Positions 23,895-32,902 of a DNA stretch of 64,000 bases are shown here, piece by piece. Every line of letters starts with the position of its first letter. Position 1 is the stretch's first letter. The notes under the pieces are model-generated. The model did not search any database and had not been told where the DNA came from. It worked only from the letters and a program-made list of their open reading frames with translations. Source of the stretch: Moraxella oblonga NBRC 102422. GTDB lineage: Bacteria; Pseudomonadota; Gammaproteobacteria; Pseudomonadales; Moraxellaceae. The translations under genes and the position numbers were made by a program. The stretch lies in contig NZ_BCYQ01000008.1 in assembly GCF_001598275.1 (NCBI RefSeq), forward strand, positions 1-64,000. The letters run 5' to 3'.

Positions 23895-24686
23895 TTAGTG
23901 TGCTTTGCTCAGATAATTTTGGACAATATCATCAATTTTGCCAGAGGCTTTAAGCTGACGAATGCCTTGATTGAGTTTGTCTAGTAGTTCTTGGTTGTTT
24001 TTGCCAACATAAAACACCATGTTGGCAGATGAGCCATCACCAATCTGATATTCAAAACTGTGGAGTGGTTTATGGGGGTGGCGAGCCAGCATGTATTCTA
24101 AGATATATTTGTCTCCCAAGATGGCGTCAAAACGGTCTAAAAGTAGACCTTGGTAATTTTGAAAATTGGTGTTAGTTACATAATGCTTGGCAGGTTGTAA
24201 GTTTTCAGCGATGTCGGTGTACATTGTGCCTTTTGTGGTTGCCACACGTAGCGGTTTGATTTGGCTAAGTTCGTTTAGCTTTGAGGATTGGTTATGTAGA
24301 ACGATGGCAGGATTGTGTAGGTAGGTTTCGGTAGGGTTGTATTTGTTGGCGCGCTCTGGGGTCAGTGATAGACTGCCTATGGCAACATGATGTCTGCCAC
24401 TACTCAACCCTTTAAACATATTATCAAACAGCTCACGGCTGATTTCTACATCAAAACCCTGTTGCTCACCAATGGCACGAATGATGTCAATGTCAATGCC
24501 CTGTAAGTCGCCATGTTCATCTACAAAGCTCATGGGTGGAGATTCTCCATCAGTAACGACTCTGATGATGGGTAGTTTCTTGGCAGGCGTGCTTTGTACT
24601 GGCTCTTTGTTATTATCACAACCTATCATGCCTAAGGTTAGCGTCATAACACCCAGCCATGTGATGATTTTTAATATGGATTTCAC
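23895..24686 (-). CDS. Orphan amino-acid-type solute-binding lipoprotein
   Basis: A 263-residue SBP_bac_3 protein. The start is GTG 24686, which has GGAGGA seven bases upstream; the longer frame to 24737 lacks a site. The signal ends in a lipobox (GMIGC). Ligand-site segments are DGESPPMSFVD, GIDIDIIRAIG and GSLSLTPERA. It is divergent in the binding region from the three paralogues at 9-12 kb (no QDWDG), and no permease or ATPase is adjacent, so it must share a transporter or act as a sensor. Confidence 0.8.
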   Translation of the reverse strand: MKSILKIITWLGVMTLTLGMIGCDNNKEPVQSTPAKKLPIIRVVTDGESPPMSFVDEHGDLQGIDIDIIRAIGEQQGFDVEISRELFDNMFKGLSSGRHHVAIGSLSLTPERANKYNPTETYLHNPAIVLHNQSSKLNELSQIKPLRVATTKGTMYTDIAENLQPAKHYVTNTNFQNYQGLLLDRFDAILGDKYILEYMLARHPHKPLHSFEYQIGDGSSANMVFYVGKNNQELLDKLNQGIRQLKASGKIDDIVQNYLSKAH

Positions 24687-24930
24687 GGATATTCCTCCAA
24701 TATGTGGATAAAAGTCTGTGGTTAAATGGGCATGCATTATAGCACAAGTTTTATATGAGCGTTGATATTTTTAAGATGTACGGTATTTTTTATAAAAAAG
24801 TTTACAAAAGTACCAAATATCTTAAAAATATACCCATATAAATTATAGGTATGAGCATGGGATTTGGGTGGTGGGTTTAATTTTGGGTCAAGATTGTGTA
24901 AAATACACTCATTCATCAACGGAGAAAATC

Positions 24931-25701
24931 ATGCTAGCCAAACGCCTAATCCCCTGCCTTGATGTTGAAAATGGACGAGTGGTCAAAGGGGTGAATTTTA
25001 TAGACATCAAAGATGCAGGGGACCCTGTGGTTGTCGCCAAACGTTATAATGACGATGGGGCAGATGAGATTACTTTTTTGGACATCACCGCCACCTCCGA
25101 TGGACGAGAAACGACCTATCATATGGTAGAACAAATCGCCAAAAATATTTTTATCCCGCTCACGGTGGGTGGTGGTGTACGCAAAATAGAGGATATCAGA
25201 AACCTGCTCAATGCAGGGGCGGATAAAGTGGGGATTAACTCTGCCACACTCACCAATCCTGATTTGGTCAATGAAGCTTCGGCACGTTTTGGTAGTCAGT
25301 GTATCGTGGTGTCTATTGATGCAAAACGAGTGCTGAAAGCTGATGGTAGTATTGGTTTTGAGATTTTTACGCATGGCGGACGGCGTGCAACAGGGGTGGA
25401 TGCAGTGGATTGGGCGGTGCAGATGACAAAACGTGGGGCAGGCGAGCTTTTAGTAACCAGTATGGACGGTGATGGCACCAAACAAGGCTACGATTTGTTA
25501 TTAACCAAAACCATCAGTGATTTGGTGAATATTCCTGTGATTGCCTCTGGGGGGGTGGGTAATTTGCAACACCTTGCTGATGGTGTATTAAAAGGTGGGG
25601 CAGATGCCGTGCTTGCGGCGAGTATTTTTCATTTTGGGGATTATACGGTTCGTCAAGCAAAAGAGTTTATGGCAAATCAAGGTATTCCTGTACGATTATA
25701 A
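24931..25701 (+). CDS. hisF: Imidazole glycerol phosphate synthase cyclase subunit HisF
   Basis: A 256-residue TIM barrel, the usual HisF length. With HisH it converts PRFAR and ammonia to IGP and AICAR in histidine synthesis. Start [20 protein letters not shown], with GGAGA six bases before ATG 24931; the frame extends upstream without support. Catalytic Asp residues sit in IPCLDV and SMDGDG; the phosphate sites are VGGGV and ASGGVG. Not in a his operon here. Confidence 0.97.
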   Translation: MLAKRLIPCLDVENGRVVKGVNFIDIKDAGDPVVVAKRYNDDGADEITFLDITATSDGRETTYHMVEQIAKNIFIPLTVGGGVRKIEDIRNLLNAGADKVGINSATLTNPDLVNEASARFGSQCIVVSIDAKRVLKADGSIGFEIFTHGGRRATGVDAVDWAVQMTKRGAGELLVTSMDGDGTKQGYDLLLTKTISDLVNIPVIASGGVGNLQHLADGVLKGGADAVLAASIFHFGDYTVRQAKEFMANQGIPVRL

Positions 25702-25705
25702 TGAA

Positions 25706-25736
25706 AAAACCGCAAAAGTGAATGCTTTTGCGGTTT
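25706..25736. terminator. Terminator between hisF and the PepSY-like gene
   Basis: AAACCGCAAAAG and CTTTTGCGGTTT form a 12-bp stem between convergent genes. Confidence 0.8.
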
Positions 25737-25742
25737 GATAAA

Positions 25743-26051
25743 TCAGTCATCAGCCCTTTCTTTTAGGATACGCAAATCAGGATAGCTTAGTCTAATGTCA
25801 TATTCTACATAGCCTTTGCGTGCCTCAATATCTAAAACAGGCTTGCCAAAATGAGTATCCACCTCAACATCTACAACGGTATAGCCTTTTTGTTCTAGCA
25901 TTTTGACAGCTTTGGCGACATTGGCATCAAAATTCACATCTTGGTAAATTTGTGCCTCAATACGGTCATCATAATCATAATCAGCATGGGCAACACTGAC
26001 GGTGGTTGTGCCAAGGGCAAGGCTTAGGGTTAGGATTTTGATAAGTTTCAT
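25743..26051 (-). CDS. Periplasmic PepSY-domain-like protein
   Basis: A 102-residue exported protein: signal peptide cut after AHA, then an acidic stretch DYDYDDRIEAQ and a domain with VAKAVKMLEQKGYTVVDVEVDTHFGKPVLDIEARKGYVEYDIRLSYPDLRILK. The 'A...l...Gy.v.dve...dgkp.ye.e...g....eyevr.d...G.il' plan is that of PepSY repeats, which often inhibit proteases or bind metals. Start chosen at ATG 26051 behind GAGAGAA. Standing alone; its function is not known. Confidence 0.6.
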   Translation of the reverse strand: MKLIKILTLSLALGTTTVSVAHADYDYDDRIEAQIYQDVNFDANVAKAVKMLEQKGYTVVDVEVDTHFGKPVLDIEARKGYVEYDIRLSYPDLRILKERADD

Positions 26052-26201
26052 AAAATTCTCTCTATATGGGTTATGTGTCTTTAAACATAAGTGCAAGATT
26101 GCTTTTGTTGGGGTCTATTTTAATGAGTAAAAGACAGCAGATACTTAGTAAATGTTAAATATTTTAAATAAAGTAATTAAAAATATCTAAACATAAAAAA
26201 A

Positions 26202-26227
26202 CAAACCCTAAGCTAAGGTTTGTTTTT
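26202..26227 (-). terminator. Terminator of proS
   Basis: ACAAACC and GGTTTGT form a hairpin 22 bp after the proS stop; the minus strand continues with TTTTTTTATG. Confidence 0.7.
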
Positions 26228-26248
26228 TTTATCATGACAGTTGTTTTT

Positions 26249-27976
26249 TTAAAACTTTGCCAAAATCTCATCAAGACTTAGCATTTGTTTGTCATCATTG
26301 CCTCGTTTGGCGTATTCGTATTTGCCTTCTGCCAAATTGCGTTCAGAGACGACAATACGGTGCGGAATGCCAATTAATTCAAGGTCGGCAAATTTGACCC
26401 CTGCTCGTTCATCACGGTCATCAAGCAAAACATTAACGCCTTTGTTTTTTAGCAGTTGGTACAATTCTTCGGCTTTGCTTTCGGCTTGTCCGTCTTTGGA
26501 TTTCATTGGTACAACAGCAACAAAAAACGGTGCGATGTTGTCATTGGGATTTGGGGTATCTGCCCACAAAATGCCCTTGTCATCGTGATTTTGTTCCAAA
26601 GCAGCAGCAATAATACGGCTTACACCAATCCCATAACAGCCCATCATCAGGGTAACAGGTTTGCCCTCTTTGCCAAGTACGGTGCAGTTCATTGCCTTAG
26701 AATATTTGTCGCCAAGCTGGAAAATATGCCCAACCTCAATGCCTCGCTTGATTTGCAAAACCCCTTGACCGTCTGGACTTGGGTCGCCGTCCACCACATT
26801 GCGAATATCGGCTACGACATCAAACTTGGCATCTTTATCCCAGTTCATACCTGTTGTATGTTTATGGGGGATATTTGCCCCACTGACAAAATCTGACATC
26901 ACAGCAGCGGTGCGGTCGGCAACGACAAAAATACCATAGCTTGCCAAGTCCACGCTGATATAGCCTTTGATAAGCCCTGCTTCTTTGATTTCATCTTCTG
27001 TTGCCATTTCAAGCGGAGCTTTGATTTGGGGGAGTTTTTCGGCTTTGAGTTCGTTTAGGGTGTGGTCGCCACGAAGCACAAGTGCAACCAATTTTGGCAT
27101 ATCAGGATTGTCATCACTGTATGAGCCTTTGACAATCAAGGTTTTGACCGTTTGTTTTAGGTCAATGCCCAAATGAGTTGCCACTTCTTCACAAGTAGGC
27201 ATATTGGGCGTATCTACATCGGTGCGTTCGGCAGTTGGAGCTTTGCGTACATCGGTGCAAATGGCTTCGGCAAGTTCCACATTGGCAGAATAATCCGACT
27301 GGCTACTAAAGGCAATATCATCTTCACCACTATCAGCAAGCACGTGAAATTCGTGGCTGGCAAAACCGCCAATAGAGCCTGTATCGGCTTGTACCGCCCG
27401 AAAGTTTAGCCCCAAACGGCTAAAAATACGGCTGTATGCCTCATAAAAGTCGGCATAGGTTTTTGCTAAACTTTCTTTATCAATATGAAAGGAATAAGCA
27501 TCTTTCATTGTAAATTCACGAGCACGCATTACGCCAAAGCGAGGGCGGATTTCATCACGAAATTTGGTTTGAATTTGGTAATAGGTGGCTGGCAGTTGTT
27601 TGTAGCTTTTTAATTCGCCTCTGGCAATATCGGTGATAACTTCTTCGTGTGTTGGACCTAAGACAAAATCTCGCTGGTGGCGGTCTTTAAAACGAAGCAG
27701 TTCTGCCCCATAATCTTCCCAACGCCCTGATTCTTGCCAAACTTCGGCAGGCTGAGTAACAGGCATCAAAAGCTCTTGGGCATTGATGCGTTCCATTTCT
27801 TCACGCACGATTTTTTCAACTTGTCTTAGCACTCTAAGACCTGTTGGCATCCAGACATACAGTCCTGAAGCAAGTTTGCGAATAAGCCCTGCTTTGAGCA
27901 TTAATTGGGCGGAAATGATGTCGGCGTCGCTTGGCGTTTGCCGTAGAGTGGCTAGGGTAAATTGACTGGCTTTCAT
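26249..27976 (-). CDS. proS: Prolyl-tRNA synthetase
   Basis: A 575-residue class II synthetase of the bacterial (ProS type 1) form. It begins [20 protein letters not shown]. Motif 2 region: [26 protein letters not shown]; motif 3: [14 protein letters not shown]. Between them (about 230-390) is the YbaK/INS editing domain that hydrolyses Ala-tRNA(Pro). The anticodon-binding domain is C-terminal. Start at ATG 27976 (GAGAAA upstream) rather than the TTG four codons earlier. Confidence 0.97.
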   Translation of the reverse strand: MKASQFTLATLRQTPSDADIISAQLMLKAGLIRKLASGLYVWMPTGLRVLRQVEKIVREEMERINAQELLMPVTQPAEVWQESGRWEDYGAELLRFKDRHQRDFVLGPTHEEVITDIARGELKSYKQLPATYYQIQTKFRDEIRPRFGVMRAREFTMKDAYSFHIDKESLAKTYADFYEAYSRIFSRLGLNFRAVQADTGSIGGFASHEFHVLADSGEDDIAFSSQSDYSANVELAEAICTDVRKAPTAERTDVDTPNMPTCEEVATHLGIDLKQTVKTLIVKGSYSDDNPDMPKLVALVLRGDHTLNELKAEKLPQIKAPLEMATEDEIKEAGLIKGYISVDLASYGIFVVADRTAAVMSDFVSGANIPHKHTTGMNWDKDAKFDVVADIRNVVDGDPSPDGQGVLQIKRGIEVGHIFQLGDKYSKAMNCTVLGKEGKPVTLMMGCYGIGVSRIIAAALEQNHDDKGILWADTPNPNDNIAPFFVAVVPMKSKDGQAESKAEELYQLLKNKGVNVLLDDRDERAGVKFADLELIGIPHRIVVSERNLAEGKYEYAKRGNDDKQMLSLDEILAKF

Positions 27977-28128
27977 AAAATTTCTCAAAAATTGGGTAAT
28001 TTGTTCAAAATGTATTATATTAAAGTAAAATTTGGTAACTGTGCAAGCAGTTTTTGTGGAAATTTAAAATTTATACCCCATAAAAGCAAAAATCACCCCC
28101 ATTGGTTCATTTTTTTGATAGGAAAATA

Positions 28129-28782
28129 ATGATGACAAAAACACCCAAAAGAAAATACAGCAAATTAACACTCATTGCCATCACCATTTTTATGGCGATG
28201 ACGGTGATTTTGACTGCCATTTTTACGGTCAAACTGACCAAAAAACAAGCTGTTTCTGCCATCAGTCGTGAGGGGGTAGTAACAGATGTTCAAAAAATGG
28301 CAAAGCTAACCACTGCAAGTTTTGGGGTGGATACAGTCATTACCGCCCAAAAAGAGGGAACTTGGTACAAACTTTGGCAGGACGAACAAAAGGGGCTTTT
28401 TATCGCCAAAGGACGTGTTTTGGCAGGTGTGGATTTATCCAAAGTAACGGCTAATGACGTTGATGTTCATTATCCCAAAGAGCCAAACACGCCTGTTGAA
28501 GTGTATATCAAATTGCCCAAGTCAGAGATTTTTGAAGTGTTTTTGGACGACATTCAGGTCTATGACTGGCAGACAGGGCTGTTTGGTGTGGTGGCGGGCG
28601 ACCCGCAGATTTTGGCACAGGCTCAAATATCTGCCAAAAACGAAGTGCTAAAAAAGGCATGCCAAGGCGACATCATGACTCTTGCCAAAGACAGTGCAAC
28701 CGAACAAATAAAACATCTATTTGGCTTAACCAAAGGAGTAAATGTAACGGTTGAAATGACAGCGGGAGAATGCCATTTGTAA
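28129..28782 (+). CDS. DUF4230 family membrane-anchored protein
   Basis: A 217-residue protein with one N-terminal helix (LTLIAITIFMAMTVILTAIF) and a C-terminal domain exposed to the periplasm. The pattern RVLAGVDLSKVTANDVDVHYP, then VYIKLPKSEIFEVFLDDIQVYDWQTGLFG, is the DUF4230 signature; function unknown. Start at ATG 28129 with AGGAAAATA upstream. Alone between proS (divergent) and the GTPase module. Confidence 0.75.
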   Translation: MMTKTPKRKYSKLTLIAITIFMAMTVILTAIFTVKLTKKQAVSAISREGVVTDVQKMAKLTTASFGVDTVITAQKEGTWYKLWQDEQKGLFIAKGRVLAGVDLSKVTANDVDVHYPKEPNTPVEVYIKLPKSEIFEVFLDDIQVYDWQTGLFGVVAGDPQILAQAQISAKNEVLKKACQGDIMTLAKDSATEQIKHLFGLTKGVNVTVEMTAGECHL

Positions 28783-29104
28783 AATGAATGCCAATATCCA
28801 TAAAATTATTGTTGGATTTATTGGAGATGGTTTCATCATATTAAATTGCCATATTATTACAAATAATCATGATAAAAGGTATGGTTGTTTTTGTGAATAT
28901 GGTTTACAATATGGGTTTGGACGTGTTGTTTAAAACAACTGGGCGTAATACTTAGTGGATGAGTGTAAACTCTATCAGTGAGGATAATACGTCATGTCTT
29001 TTGTGTTATCTAACCAAATATTGTTGGGTTGGGATTTTATTGATATGTTTGTGGTTTTATCCAGATGATTTTGGATAATGATTAACAAGGGTGGTTAAAA
29101 AATC
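28783..29104. other. Intergenic region upstream of the GTPase module
   Basis: 322 bp without a credible gene. It contains the segment GGTTTACAATA, also seen upstream of the roadblock gene near 30922, and a small hairpin GTTGTTTAAAACAAC (28928-28942). No confident promoter. Confidence 0.4.
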
Positions 29105-30241
29105 ATGAGTATGAATAATGGCAAAAAAATCATGCGAATTGCCATGATTGGGGTTAGTCCTGCCGACCAAGTTACGTTTAAGGGTTATTTGCGAGTATTA
29201 CTTCGTTTGGATGTTGAGCTTGAATGGGCGAAGTCTGTGAGTGGTACGATTGATTTGTTTGTGATTAATGATGAGTTTCGTAATTCAAGCAGTGTCATCA
29301 ATGCCATAGAACAGCACAAAGAATCTGCCTTATTATATGTGGCGAAAAATACGACAGGTTTGGAGGGTAAGCTGATTGGCAATCTTCTAACCTTGCCTCT
29401 AAAACAGATTCGCTTGCTTCATGATTGGCTTCTTGCCAATGTAGATGTGTTAAAAGAAGGGGTGTTGCCACATACTTCTACCAACGATACGCAACACAAA
29501 ACCCCAATTAAACAAACCACACTGACACAGCCTCAACCTCGTCCTATATCAGACACTCGTGTTGACCAAACTAAGACGGTGGATAACAGTTTTAATGATG
29601 TGATTGATTTGATTACCATGCTTCACAAACGCCATGATTCGTTTTGTGAATTACTCCAAGATGGTGAAGTGATTGCTATTTTAAATCCAAGCACACAACA
29701 GCTTTGGCAAAAAAATACCAAACCCAAAGCATCTAATGGTTGGCGACTTCGTTTGGTGCAAGGCTCTATGAACCTTGACCCCAAACACGCAGTGGACATG
29801 AATCAATGGATTTGGAACGTAATTTGGGAACACGCAGGCAACCTTGTGCGATTGGTTAATAGCACCAACACCTATCAGCTTCGTGCATGGGTCAAACCCA
29901 ATGATATGAACCGCCGTGAACTGCTTCGTATCATGACTATTATGGAAAAAGAAGCTGTAACTTTGACACAGATTTCTACCAAAGCCAACGTATCCATGTC
30001 CATTGCCCAAAAAGCAGTAGCGGGCTTTTTGGTGGCAGGATTTTTACAAGATACCAACTATCGCAATATCAAGGTGTATACGGTTAATACCACCCCTGAT
30101 AAAGCACCAGTGGTTACAAACACACAAGAAACTGTCAAACCGCAACCTACCGAACCTGACAAACCCCAGCCTGCACCAAGTGCTGAACAAGAAGAAAAAC
30201 TGGGATTTTTGGCAAGATTACGGCGTAAGTTGGGTATATGA
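29105..30241 (+). CDS. Unrecognised 378-aa protein, first gene of the GTPase/roadblock module
   Basis: I do not recognise this protein. The N-terminal 115 residues (RIAMIGVSPADQVTFKGYL... TIDLFVINDEF ... ALLYVAKNT) alternate strands and helices like a receiver or pseudo-receiver domain. A Pro/Thr/Gln-rich linker follows (about 120-160). The C-terminal part ends with a winged-helix-like segment, NRRELLRIMTIMEKEAVTLTQISTKANVSMSIAQKAVAGFLVAGFL (about 280-325), a second Pro-rich linker and a basic tail FLARLRRKLGI. There is no signal peptide. It probably is an adaptor or effector of the downstream GTPase. Confidence 0.6.
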   Translation: MSMNNGKKIMRIAMIGVSPADQVTFKGYLRVLLRLDVELEWAKSVSGTIDLFVINDEFRNSSSVINAIEQHKESALLYVAKNTTGLEGKLIGNLLTLPLKQIRLLHDWLLANVDVLKEGVLPHTSTNDTQHKTPIKQTTLTQPQPRPISDTRVDQTKTVDNSFNDVIDLITMLHKRHDSFCELLQDGEVIAILNPSTQQLWQKNTKPKASNGWRLRLVQGSMNLDPKHAVDMNQWIWNVIWEHAGNLVRLVNSTNTYQLRAWVKPNDMNRRELLRIMTIMEKEAVTLTQISTKANVSMSIAQKAVAGFLVAGFLQDTNYRNIKVYTVNTTPDKAPVVTNTQETVKPQPTEPDKPQPAPSAEQEEKLGFLARLRRKLGI

Positions 30242-30245
30242 TTGA

Positions 30246-30271
30246 TTGCCAAGAATGATGATTCTTGGCAA
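30246..30271. repeat. Perfect 11-bp stem between the 378-aa and GTPase genes
   Basis: TTGCCAAGAAT, loop GATG, ATTCTTGGCAA is perfectly complementary but lacks a U-run on either strand. It may be an mRNA processing or stability element rather than a terminator. Confidence 0.55.
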
Positions 30272-30351
30272 TGTTACAACAACGAGATAATTTTGGTGGA
30301 GTTTGTCAAACACCAAATTTGTGGTATTAATACATAAGGTAACATAATTTT

Positions 30352-30876
30352 ATGCAACGTTTAAAAATTGTATTTAGTGGTCCTATGGGGGCAGGAAAAA
30401 CACAAGCGATTTCAAGTTTGTCAGACATTCCTGTCGTCTCAACCGAAGTGAAAAACACTGACCTTGACACCAACAGCAAACTGCTAACAACGGTAGGTAT
30501 GGATTATGGTGAGTTAACTATTGAAGGGGGTGCAAGCATTGGTCTGTATGGCACTCCCGGTCAAGAGCGTTTTAATTTCATCTGGCCTATTTTGTCGCAA
30601 GGGGCGTTGGGTGTGGTGATTTTAATAGACCATTCGGCAGCTGACCCTGTTGCGGATTTGAAAAATTATCTACAAAAATTCAATGACATTTATGGTGGTC
30701 GTATCGTGGTGGGTGTCAGCCAAGTGGACAAAATGCCAGAACGCCCAATGTCGCTATATCGTGATTATTTGTCAAGCATTAACTCAAACATTCCGTTATT
30801 TCCAGTAGACATGCGTAAACGTGAAGACGTGCTACTGTTGGTTGAGAGCATCATCACTTCGCTTGAACAATCATGA
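30352..30876 (+). CDS. MglA-like small GTPase
   Basis: A 174-residue Ras-like GTPase. P-loop GPMGAGKT is at residues 10-17; the G3/switch II region is LYGTPGQERF (65-74), in which the usual Asp of DxxG is Gly67-Thr68, as in the MglA/Rab-like 'TxPGQ' type. The G4 motif is degenerate: VGVSQVDKM instead of N/TKxD. The roadblock protein 88 bp downstream is the expected partner (GAP or GEF). In other bacteria such pairs set cell polarity and type IV pilus activity; here that role is inferred. Confidence 0.8.
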   Translation: MQRLKIVFSGPMGAGKTQAISSLSDIPVVSTEVKNTDLDTNSKLLTTVGMDYGELTIEGGASIGLYGTPGQERFNFIWPILSQGALGVVILIDHSAADPVADLKNYLQKFNDIYGGRIVVGVSQVDKMPERPMSLYRDYLSSINSNIPLFPVDMRKREDVLLLVESIITSLEQS

Positions 30877-30964
30877 TAATCTACCCAACAAAACATAAAT
30901 AACGTGAAAAATATGATGAGTTGGTTTACAATAAACTCATAAACATCAAAAAGTAGAGAGTAGT

Positions 30965-31399
30965 ATGAATAGTCCCTTTAAATTGGATTCAAATCGCATC
31001 AAGCCTGCTGAGCAGTTTGTGGCGATTTCTAAGGATGTGTTACATGAATTGGTACATGCTACCGCAGGCGTGGATGGCGTGTTGTTGGCATCGTCAGATG
31101 GTTTTGAGGTCAGTTCTATTTTTCAAAAAAACTATGATGGCAACAAATTATCGGCGGTAGGCTCGTCCATTTTGGCACTCGTGCAAGCCTTGACGAGTGA
31201 AGCTCAACTAACTGGTTGTCGCTCAGTGATTTTGGACGCCGAAAACGGCAAAATCATGATTAGTGCTGTTCCTAACAAACATCAACCTATGATTATTATT
31301 GTTGTAACACGTCAGCAGGTACTTTTGGGTCAAATCATGCACGCCATGAACAAGGGTGTGATGCGACTTATAGAGATGGATGCCCAATATCACGGCTAA
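30965..31399 (+). CDS. Roadblock/LC7 domain protein (MglB-like)
   Basis: A 144-residue soluble protein with one Roadblock/LC7 fold: ELVHATAGVDGVLLASSDGFEVSS, LSAVGSSILALVQALTSEAQL, SVILDAENGKIMISAVP and a C-terminal helix. Such dimers regulate MglA-type GTPases. AGAGAG lies before the ATG. Last gene of the module; a terminator follows at 31421. Confidence 0.82.
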   Translation: MNSPFKLDSNRIKPAEQFVAISKDVLHELVHATAGVDGVLLASSDGFEVSSIFQKNYDGNKLSAVGSSILALVQALTSEAQLTGCRSVILDAENGKIMISAVPNKHQPMIIIVVTRQQVLLGQIMHAMNKGVMRLIEMDAQYHG

Positions 31400-31420
31400 C
31401 ATCATCAAACTTCAAACCAT

Positions 31421-31448
31421 AAAAAATCCCCTCATTTGGGGATTTTTT
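31421..31448. terminator. Bidirectional terminator, roadblock / desaturase
   Basis: AAAAATCCCC and GGGGATTTTTTT form a strong hairpin between convergent genes. Confidence 0.85.
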
Positions 31449-31460
31449 TGTTGGGTGTGA

Positions 31461-32639
31461 TTAGGTGGTTTTGCCTTTGAATTGTAGTAGGGCTTTTTCA
31501 ATACGCTCGCTGTGGGCTAGGATTTTTTGCTCTACTTGGGCAAATTGCTCTTTGAGTTTTTCGTCTGCTTCGTGCAAACGACTGGCAAACTCGGTGCGTT
31601 TTAATTCGATGGATTTGGCTTTTAGGGCGTGCCATTCCTCAACTGTTTTGGTAAACTCATCATATTCGGCACTGATACGTTCTTTAAAAGCAAGCATACG
31701 TTCGTCCAGACTCATCGCATTACCATTGGCTAATTTTTGGGCACGTTTAAATTGCATGGTAACTTCGGCATGCTTGATGGTCAAATCGTCTACTGTTTTT
31801 AGTTCTTTGGCAAGTCCGATTTTGGATAGCCCTGCGATGAACCATTTGGTAGGGTCATATTGCCACCATTTGACGCCATTGCGATAGTCGTATTGGAAAT
31901 AGTGGTGGTAGTTGTGATAACCCTCACCCCATGTCAATAGTGCCAAAATGGGGTTATCACGGGCAGTATTATCATCAGTATATGGGCGTGTACCAAACAT
32001 ATGGCACAGTGAATTAATGAAAAATGTGAAATGGTGTGTCAAAACCAGACGTAACAGACCTGCCATTAAAAATGTGCCAAGCATATCACCTGTAATCAAG
32101 CCTGCCAAACCGACAAAAATCAGGTTGCTAAGCACCACCCAAAAACCATAATAATCGTGCTGGATTTGGAGGATTTTGTCTTTTTTAAGGTCAGGAATAT
32201 TTTTGTAATCGTACTGACCGCTTGGATATTTGTGCAACATCCAGTCAATATGACTAAACCAAAAGCCACGTTTTGAAGAGTAGGGGTCATCGTATTCATC
32301 GTCTACATGGCGATGATGAACACGGTGTCCAGAACACCAGTCAAATGCCGAGCTTTGCACTGCTAGCGTCGCCCCAATGAGTAAAAAATATTTGACAATT
32401 GGGTGAGCTTCATAGGATTTGTGAGCAAACAGACGATGATAGCCTGCGGTGATAGACATGCCTGTCCAAGTCATAAAGAAGGCGAATGCAAGCCAAACCG
32501 AAAAACTTAGGTCGTGTGTCCACAGATACCAAGGTACTAAAATTAGAGCAAGTAAAGGCGTGGATAGCAACACAATGGCAGGTATCCAGTTGATGGGCGG
32601 GTTTTCAAAATCTTTGGGGTCATGTTTGGTGGCAGTCAT
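31461..32639 (-). CDS. Membrane acyl-CoA/acyl-lipid delta-9 fatty acid desaturase
   Basis: A 392-residue integral membrane di-iron desaturase. Histidine boxes: HRLFAH (HxxxxH), HRVHHRHVD (HxxHH) and GEGYHNYHHYFQYDYRNG (HxxHH), with four hydrophobic segments. It puts a cis double bond into saturated acyl chains, adjusting membrane fluidity. Residues about 290-392 form an unusually long charged, heptad-like helical tail absent from the minimal enzyme. A divergent TetR gene probably controls it. Confidence 0.88.
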   Translation of the reverse strand: MTATKHDPKDFENPPINWIPAIVLLSTPLLALILVPWYLWTHDLSFSVWLAFAFFMTWTGMSITAGYHRLFAHKSYEAHPIVKYFLLIGATLAVQSSAFDWCSGHRVHHRHVDDEYDDPYSSKRGFWFSHIDWMLHKYPSGQYDYKNIPDLKKDKILQIQHDYYGFWVVLSNLIFVGLAGLITGDMLGTFLMAGLLRLVLTHHFTFFINSLCHMFGTRPYTDDNTARDNPILALLTWGEGYHNYHHYFQYDYRNGVKWWQYDPTKWFIAGLSKIGLAKELKTVDDLTIKHAEVTMQFKRAQKLANGNAMSLDERMLAFKERISAEYDEFTKTVEEWHALKAKSIELKRTEFASRLHEADEKLKEQFAQVEQKILAHSERIEKALLQFKGKTT

Positions 32640-32791
32640 GTGAAGGTCCTATGTTGCCAAAAGAAAATAAGTATATTTTAGTATTTTACCCCAAAATGAT
32701 AAAAATGTGAACGCATATACACGATAAATTATATTAATTTTTTAAATCATAAAATAAAGTTTGGATAAATTATTCAATATATAAGTGCTTA

Positions 32792-32836
32792 TTGTGTTAT
32801 TTTTTTAATTTTGATAAAATGACTGGTAAGTCATTT
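32792..32836 (+). promoter_or_regulatory. TetR-gene promoter with overlapping palindromic operator
   Basis: TTGTGT (32792-32797), a 17-base spacer and TAAAAT (32815-32820). The palindrome AAATGACT-GGTA-AGTCATTT (32817-32836) covers the -10 and start point, the right place and size for a TetR dimer site; it would allow autorepression. Distance to the divergent desaturase start is about 180 bp. Confidence 0.6.
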
Positions 32837-32902
32837 GTGCGATTTTTCTTAAAAACAGCCTCTGATGTTCATGCACCCCTATTTTTATGATAAGGAAATG
32901 TC

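Noticed and set aside
24946-25374. 142-codon minus-strand frame inside hisF
   Set aside because: Shadow of hisF, with no start signal or recognisable product.
26456-26896. 146-codon + strand frame inside proS
   Set aside because: proS on the minus strand is intact and highly conserved; the frame has no domain or ribosome site.
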